Below are positions 6,722 through 9,506 of a stretch of DNA of 9,506 nucleotides, in pieces. Location: contig CALWEB010000064.1 in the NCBI GenBank assembly GCA_944376955.1, forward strand, positions 1 through 9,506, written 5' to 3'. The notes beneath the pieces are model-generated. The model did no database searches. It was not told the DNA's origin and saw only the letters and a program-made list of their open reading frames with translations. The position numbers and the translations under genes were made by a program. The DNA comes from an uncultured Agathobaculum sp. Its GTDB lineage: Bacteria > Bacillota > Clostridia > Oscillospirales > Butyricicoccaceae. Within the stretch, counting starts at the first letter, position 1. Every line of letters begins with the position of its first letter.

Positions 6722-7108
6722 TTACATCGTGCAAAGCGCCGCGCCGGTTTCCACCGTCGCGCCCTTCTGCACACTAACCGAACCTACCGTACCGTCATGC
6801 GGCGCGCAGATTTCGTTTTCCATCTTCATCGCTTCCAGAATAAACAGCACATCCCCCGCCTTGACAGCCTGTCCCGCTGCGCAGCGTACATCGAGAATCG
6901 TACCGGGCATTGGCGCGGAAACCACCTCGCCGCCCGCCGGTGCTGCCGGAGCTGGAGCCGCGGCCGGTGCAGGCGTCGCAGCCGGTGCTGCGGCCGGAGC
7001 CGGGGCCGGAGCAGCTGCCGGTGCTTTGCCAACCGCTACCGCACTGACCGAACCTTTTTCCACTTCTACTTCATATTGCTTCCCATTGAGCGTAACCATG
7101 TATTTCAT
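6722..7108 (-). CDS. Biotin carboxyl carrier subunit of the decarboxylase
   Basis: Carries CO2 on biotin from the alpha carboxyltransferase to the beta subunit. The 128 residues comprise an N-terminal strand-rich part (1-28), an Ala/Pro-rich flexible linker (about 29-58), and a biotinyl domain (about 60-128) with the EAMKMEN motif; Lys95 is the expected biotinylation site. An AAGGGGG ribosome site lies about 9 bases before ATG 7108. It lies between oadG and oadB with gaps of 14 and 16 bases, so it is clearly part of the operon. In Klebsiella this domain is fused to the alpha subunit; here, as in methylmalonyl-CoA decarboxylase systems, it is free. It is similar to the gamma subunit of glutaconyl- and methylmalonyl-CoA decarboxylases. 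Confidence 0.95.
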   Translation of the reverse strand: MKYMVTLNGKQYEVEVEKGSVSAVAVGKAPAAAPAPAPAAAPAATPAPAAAPAPAAPAGGEVVSAPMPGTILDVRCAAGQAVKAGDVLFILEAMKMENEICAPHDGTVGSVSVQKGATVETGAALCTM

Positions 7109-7122
7109 TGTTTGCTTCCCCC

Positions 7123-7449
7123 TTAAACCGCCTTGATGGATTTGAACACGAGTTGATCGAGCGGAATGCCCGTTTCATGGCTAACAATCGCCATCACACA
7201 GGCCGCCTGTGTCTCATCGATCCCTTCCAACACAACCTGCGGCGCCGCAGCCGGTGCCGCGGCACGTACCGGGGCAGGCGCAGGAGCGGGTGCGGCCATG
7301 CCGGGAATCGGATGGTGTTCCACACCGGATACCACCCGGGAAATGACCAATATGATGCCCCACAACAGCGCAAGCATCAGAAAAACAATCACAAAGCCGG
7401 ACAGCGCCACCACCAGCGCATCCAGCAGACTGAGTGGATCATGAACCAT
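7123..7449 (-). CDS. oadG: Decarboxylase small membrane subunit (OadG/gamma family)
   Basis: Small subunit thought to anchor and assemble the pump. The 108 residues have one N-terminal membrane helix (about 11-38), an Ala/Pro-rich linker (51-70) like that of the biotin carrier, and a C-terminal conserved segment, ETQAACVMAIVSHETGIPLDQLVFKSIKAV, of the OadG type. AAGGAGG lies within the last codons of oadA, and the two genes are only two bases apart, so translation is probably coupled. Sequence identity in this family is low; the assignment rests on layout and context as well as on the C-terminal segment. Confidence 0.88.
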   Translation of the reverse strand: MVHDPLSLLDALVVALSGFVIVFLMLALLWGIILVISRVVSGVEHHPIPGMAAPAPAPAPVRAAAPAAAPQVVLEGIDETQAACVMAIVSHETGIPLDQLVFKSIKAV

Positions 7450-7451
7450 CT

Positions 7452-8828
7452 TCAGCCGACCTCCTTAAACGAATAGCTAGCCGTGAAGGTCTTTTCACGG
7501 CGGTCAAAATACTGTTCGGCCTGCTGCGGGAAGGCAATATAAGAAAGTACATCCTCCTCGCAACGTGCGCGGCTGCCCAGATACGCCTTTGCCGCCTCAA
7601 ACTCCGGCTCCAGTGTCTCCGCATAGCGGCCGGTCATCGGCTGCTCGTCCCCCAGCACCATTTGCGCCAGTTCCGGATTGATCTTGCCGGGTGCCTTGCC
7701 GTATTCGCCCTTGATATAGCTCTTGATCTCCTTGCCGATGGACTTGTACCGCTCCCCAAGCAGCACATTTACCGTTGCCTGCACACCAACCATCTGGCTG
7801 AGTGGCGTTACCAGCGGCGGATAGCCCAAATCTGCACGTACGCGCGGCGTTTCATCCAGCACGGCATCCAGCTTGTCGATCGCGTTCTGCGCCTTGAGCT
7901 GGGCCACGAGGTTGGACAGCATACCGCCCGGGATCTGGTAAATCAGCGCGTCGGTCTTGGTGGACAGCACATACGGATCAAACATGCCGTTTTCCGAAAA
8001 CTTTTCCTTGACCGGCAGGAAGAAATTATTGATGCGGTTGAGTTCCTGTGCATTGACGCCGCAGTGGTATCCCATCTGTGTCAGCGCATACACAATCGAC
8101 TCGGTTGCCGGCTGACTAGTGCCGCCCGAGAAACAAGAGGTTGCACAGTCAATCCCGGCAGCGCCTGCTTCGGCCGCCTTCAGATAAGTCATATAACCCA
8201 ATCCGGTCGTCGCGTGGGTATGCACATAGATCGGCAGCTTGATATTTTGCCGCAGCGCCGTGACCAGATCGTAACACTCCTGCGGCGACATGATACCCGC
8301 CATATCCTTAATGCACAGCGAATTGCAGCCCATCTGCTCAATCTGCTTGCCCAAGGAAACAAACATCTCCAGATTGTGGATCGGGCTGAGCGTATAGCAA
8401 ATGCAGCCCTGCGCGTGTCCGCCTGCTTTGAGGCACTCATCCACTGCGGTTTCGATATTGCGCAAATCATTGAGCGCATCAAAAATACGGATGATATCCA
8501 TACCGTTTTCCACACTCTTTCGCACAAACCGGCGCACTGTATCATCAGAATAATGATGGTATCCCAACAGGTTTTGCCCGCGCAACAGCATTTGCAGCTT
8601 GGTGTTTTTCATGTGCGTCTTAATCTTTCGCAAGCGCTCCCATGGGTCCTCGTTCAGATAACGCAGGCAGCTGTCGAACGTCGCACCGCCCCAGCATTCG
8701 ATCGAATGATAGCCGGCTTGATCCATTTCATCCAGCACGGCTTCAAAGTCATCAAACGGCATACGGGTTGCGATCAACGACTGCTGCGCGTCACGCAGCA
8801 CGGTTTCGGTGATATGCAGTTGTTTCAC
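7452..8828 (-). CDS. oadA: Oxaloacetate decarboxylase alpha subunit (carboxyltransferase, 5S type, no biotin domain)
   Basis: Transfers the carboxyl group of oxaloacetate to biotin, releasing pyruvate, in the cytoplasm. The 458 residues contain the HMGL-like TIM barrel: RDAQQSLIATRM (12-23, metal-binding Asp13), ECWGGATFD (44-52), LLRGQNLLGY (81-90), CIKDMAG with the catalytic Lys174, and the metal-binding HTH pair His203/His205 followed by GGTSQPATES (235-244). The C-terminal PYC_OADA-type domain follows. It ends without a biotinyl domain, which the operon supplies separately. The start is GTG 8828, with AAGGAGGGG about 8 bases upstream. Closely related proteins are annotated as pyruvate carboxylase subunit B or the transcarboxylase 5S subunit, but with oadB and oadG alongside, Na+-coupled oxaloacetate decarboxylation is the best reading. 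Confidence 0.95.
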   Translation of the reverse strand: MKQLHITETVLRDAQQSLIATRMPFDDFEAVLDEMDQAGYHSIECWGGATFDSCLRYLNEDPWERLRKIKTHMKNTKLQMLLRGQNLLGYHHYSDDTVRRFVRKSVENGMDIIRIFDALNDLRNIETAVDECLKAGGHAQGCICYTLSPIHNLEMFVSLGKQIEQMGCNSLCIKDMAGIMSPQECYDLVTALRQNIKLPIYVHTHATTGLGYMTYLKAAEAGAAGIDCATSCFSGGTSQPATESIVYALTQMGYHCGVNAQELNRINNFFLPVKEKFSENGMFDPYVLSTKTDALIYQIPGGMLSNLVAQLKAQNAIDKLDAVLDETPRVRADLGYPPLVTPLSQMVGVQATVNVLLGERYKSIGKEIKSYIKGEYGKAPGKINPELAQMVLGDEQPMTGRYAETLEPEFEAAKAYLGSRARCEEDVLSYIAFPQQAEQYFDRREKTFTASYSFKEVG

Positions 8829-8901
8829 AAATATGCCCCTCCTTTAGCCGAAAACAGGGCATTTAGGCAACTATACCTACTACCCCATTTTACATAATTT
8901 T

Positions 8902-8930
8902 ATCATAGCATGTTCTTGTCCGACACGCAA
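8902..8930 (-). promoter_or_regulatory. Sigma-A promoter of the oad operon
   Basis: On the minus strand TTGCGT (8930-8925) is 17 bases from TATGAT (8907-8902), and a TG one base upstream of the -10 makes it an extended -10 promoter. Transcription would start near 8895, leaving a leader of about 65 bases before oadA. No riboswitch-like structure is evident in the leader. Confidence 0.75.
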
Positions 8931-8990
8931 TGTTTTTCTTTTCACAAAGTTTCTGTTCCGTTTTTGTCCCACTTTTCCCCGGATGCTCGA

Positions 8991-9019
8991 TTGACATTTT
9001 TACAAAGATGCAGTAAAAT
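8991..9019 (+). promoter_or_regulatory. Strong sigma-A promoter facing the tRNA-like array
   Basis: TTGACA (8991-8996), a 17-base spacer and TAAAAT (9014-9019) form a near-consensus promoter on the plus strand, divergent from the oad promoter by about 60 bases. The only recognisable things downstream are the tRNA-Arg-like segments from 9085 onwards. It may be the original promoter of a tRNA gene. Bases 9020-9084 hold no recognisable gene. Confidence 0.8.
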
Positions 9020-9084
9020 TAACAATGCGTACTGCACATTTTTACAGCCAGACAACACAGCCAAATTGTCTTGTTGCACAGGAA

Positions 9085-9120
9085 AGAGCGACCGCCTCCT
9101 AACATCTGGCAGGTCCTCGC
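9085..9120 (+). pseudogene. tRNA-Arg(CCU) remnant, copy 1 (anticodon arm only)
   Basis: Only the 18-base anticodon-arm segment (9085-9102) is recognisable. The 21 bases before it do not match the tRNA 5' end of the other copies, and the bases after it (CATCTGGCAGGTCC...) match a T arm at best faintly. It is the copy nearest the promoter at 8991. Confidence 0.6.
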
Positions 9121-9155
9121 CCGCTGACGCCGCAAAACTTCATATTTTTTCATAT

Positions 9156-9201
9156 GCCCCTGTAGCTCAGTTGTATAGAGCGACCGCCTCCTAAGGTCGC
9201 G
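9156..9201 (+). pseudogene. tRNA-Arg(CCU) remnant, copy 2 (5' half)
   Basis: A full tRNA 5' half: acceptor strand GCCCCTG, D arm GCTC/GAGC, 5' anticodon stem and loop CTCCTAA. It then reads GGTCGCG, as if about six bases of the 3' anticodon stem were lost, and continues into unrelated AT-rich DNA with no T arm or acceptor 3' strand. The new junction creates a 6-bp hairpin, GCGACC/GGTCGC, around a 9-base loop holding CCU. Confidence 0.75.
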
Positions 9202-9258
9202 TTACAACAAACACCTTTAGAAAAAAGGCAATAGTCAACAACTTAATATTTTATAGAT

Positions 9259-9328
9259 GTCCCTGTAGCTCAGTTGGATAGAGCGACCGCCTCCTAAGCG
9301 GCAGTTCGTTCGAATCCTGTTGAGCCCG
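9259..9328 (+). pseudogene. tRNA-Arg(CCU) pseudogene, copy 3 (nearly full length)
   Basis: The most complete copy: acceptor GTCCCTG, D stem GCTC/GAGC, anticodon stem CCGC/GCGG with loop CTCCTAA, and T loop TTCGAAT (9309-9315). Only six bases separate the anticodon stem from the T loop instead of about ten, which fits loss of four bases of the 5' T stem. T-stem partners do not pair, and the 3' acceptor TGAGCCC is mostly not complementary to the 5' strand. No CCA is encoded. It is unlikely to be a working tRNA, though a permissive tRNA search might call it. Confidence 0.72.
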
Positions 9329-9351
9329 AAAATTGAATATTTGTTGTATAA

Positions 9352-9391
9352 GCCCCCGTACCTCACCGGGATAGAGGGTCCGCCTCCTAAG
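9352..9391 (+). pseudogene. tRNA-Arg(CCU) remnant, copy 4 (5' half, different lineage)
   Basis: Acceptor strand GCCCCCG, D stem CCTC/GAGG (in place of GCTC/GAGC), D loop ACCGGGATA, anticodon-stem strand TCCGC and loop CTCCTAA. The match stops one base after the loop. The paired D-stem changes keep base pairing, so this half derives from a tRNA that was under selection, not simply from copies 2 and 3. Confidence 0.72.
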
Positions 9392-9400
9392 AAAGATGCC

Positions 9401-9502
9401 GCCTATCACATTTTCGAGGAATCGAAAGTGAGCGCATCGTCCGAAATGTGTTCGGCGCATCCCCTTGTGCCTGCCACATTTTATCTAATCAAAAGTGAGC
9501 GC
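9401..9502. repeat. Pair of imperfect ~34-base repeats with small hairpins
   Basis: GCCTATCACATTTTCG..AATCGAAAGTGAGCGC (9401-9435) and GCCTGCCACATTTTAT..AATCAAAAGTGAGCGC (9469-9502) are direct imperfect copies 68 bases apart. The first contains TTTCGA-GGAA-TCGAAA (9412-9427), a perfect 6-bp hairpin with a GNRA-type loop. Between them lie CCGAA-ATGTG-TTCGG (9441-9455) and two copies of GCGCATC. It begins ten bases after the copy 4 breakpoint, and may be a dispersed repeat family or the end of a mobile element; the window ends here. Confidence 0.6.
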
Positions 9503-9506
9503 TGGT

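Larger units (their letters stand above)
9085..9391 (+). repeat. Array of four tRNA-Arg(CCU)-derived repeats
   Basis: AGAGCGACCGCCTCCTAA recurs exactly at 9085-9102, 9177-9194 and 9280-9297, and as AGAGGGTCCGCCTCCTAA at 9373-9390. Starts are 92, 103 and 93 bases apart, about one tRNA gene plus a short spacer. The shared segment is the 3' D-stem, the 5' anticodon stem and the CTCCTAA anticodon loop (anticodon CCU, Arg). Copies 2-4 also share AT-rich leaders (9136-9155, 9240-9258, 9329-9351). None makes an intact cloverleaf. The array may be decayed tandem tRNA genes or repeated-integration scars. Confidence 0.85.

Noticed and set aside
7434..8897. 487-residue open frame on the plus strand over oadA
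   Set aside because: Antisense shadow of oadA; Gln/His/Arg-rich translation with no family signature.
8910..9194. 94-residue plus-strand open frame ending VAQLYRATAS
   Set aside because: The ending is the well-known false translation of a tRNA gene region; nothing else in it looks like a protein.
9085..9390. CRISPR array or integron attC series
   Set aside because: The repeat is only about 18 bases with 74-85-base spacers, it reads as a tRNA anticodon arm, and spacers share leader sequence; no cas or integrase gene is visible.
9251..9460. 69-residue minus-strand open frame containing RRRSLYPTELQGHL
   Set aside because: This is the usual antisense translation of tRNA 5' halves, here occurring twice because of copies 3 and 4.

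Overview
The window looks like part of the chromosome of a spore-forming, butyrate-producing anaerobe of the Clostridia, most likely an Oscillospirales or Butyricicoccus/Agathobaculum-like gut bacterium. This rests on a thl-crt-hbd butyrate block, the sporulation genes spmA, spmB and spoIIID, a clostridial AbrB-type regulator, a Na+-pumping decarboxylase operon, moderately high GC with AT-rich intergenic DNA, and Gram-positive ribosome binding sites. The genus is an inference.

Layout. (1) 1-2660, plus strand: the 3' two thirds of a thiolase gene, then crotonase and 3-hydroxybutyryl-CoA dehydrogenase, closed by a near-ideal terminator. Together they turn two acetyl-CoA into crotonyl-CoA; the butyryl-CoA dehydrogenase/Etf genes are not in the window. 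Their codon use is strongly biased, as in highly expressed genes. (2) 2661-4820, a sporulation/transition-state block: spmA and spmB (minus), a divergent AbrB-like regulator with a Cys4 zinc-ribbon tail (plus), and spoIIID (minus), which converges on the regulator's terminator. (3) 4808-5454: a TetR-family regulator with its own consensus promoter; the longest open frame starts inside that promoter, so the true start is downstream. (4) 5501-8930, minus strand: a four-gene operon oadA-oadG-biotin carrier-oadB, with promoter and terminator both visible. It encodes a complete Na+-translocating oxaloacetate decarboxylase whose biotin domain is a separate protein. Its product, pyruvate, can feed acetyl-CoA into the butyrate route.

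(5) 8931-9506 has no credible protein gene and is the most unusual part. A strong plus-strand promoter (8991-9019) faces four successive pieces of tRNA-Arg(CCU)-like sequence, spaced 92, 103 and 93 bases apart. Each keeps the anticodon-arm segment ending CCGCCTCCTAA, three keep a full 5' half, three are preceded by related AT-rich leaders, and none has an intact 3' half. The best copy (9259-9328) appears to lack four bases in its T stem and has an unpaired acceptor. The fourth copy carries covarying D-stem changes, as if from a different functional tRNA, and breaks just after the anticodon loop; shortly downstream lies a pair of imperfect repeats with small hairpins. The array may be decayed tandem tRNA genes or scars of repeated integration at a tRNA gene.
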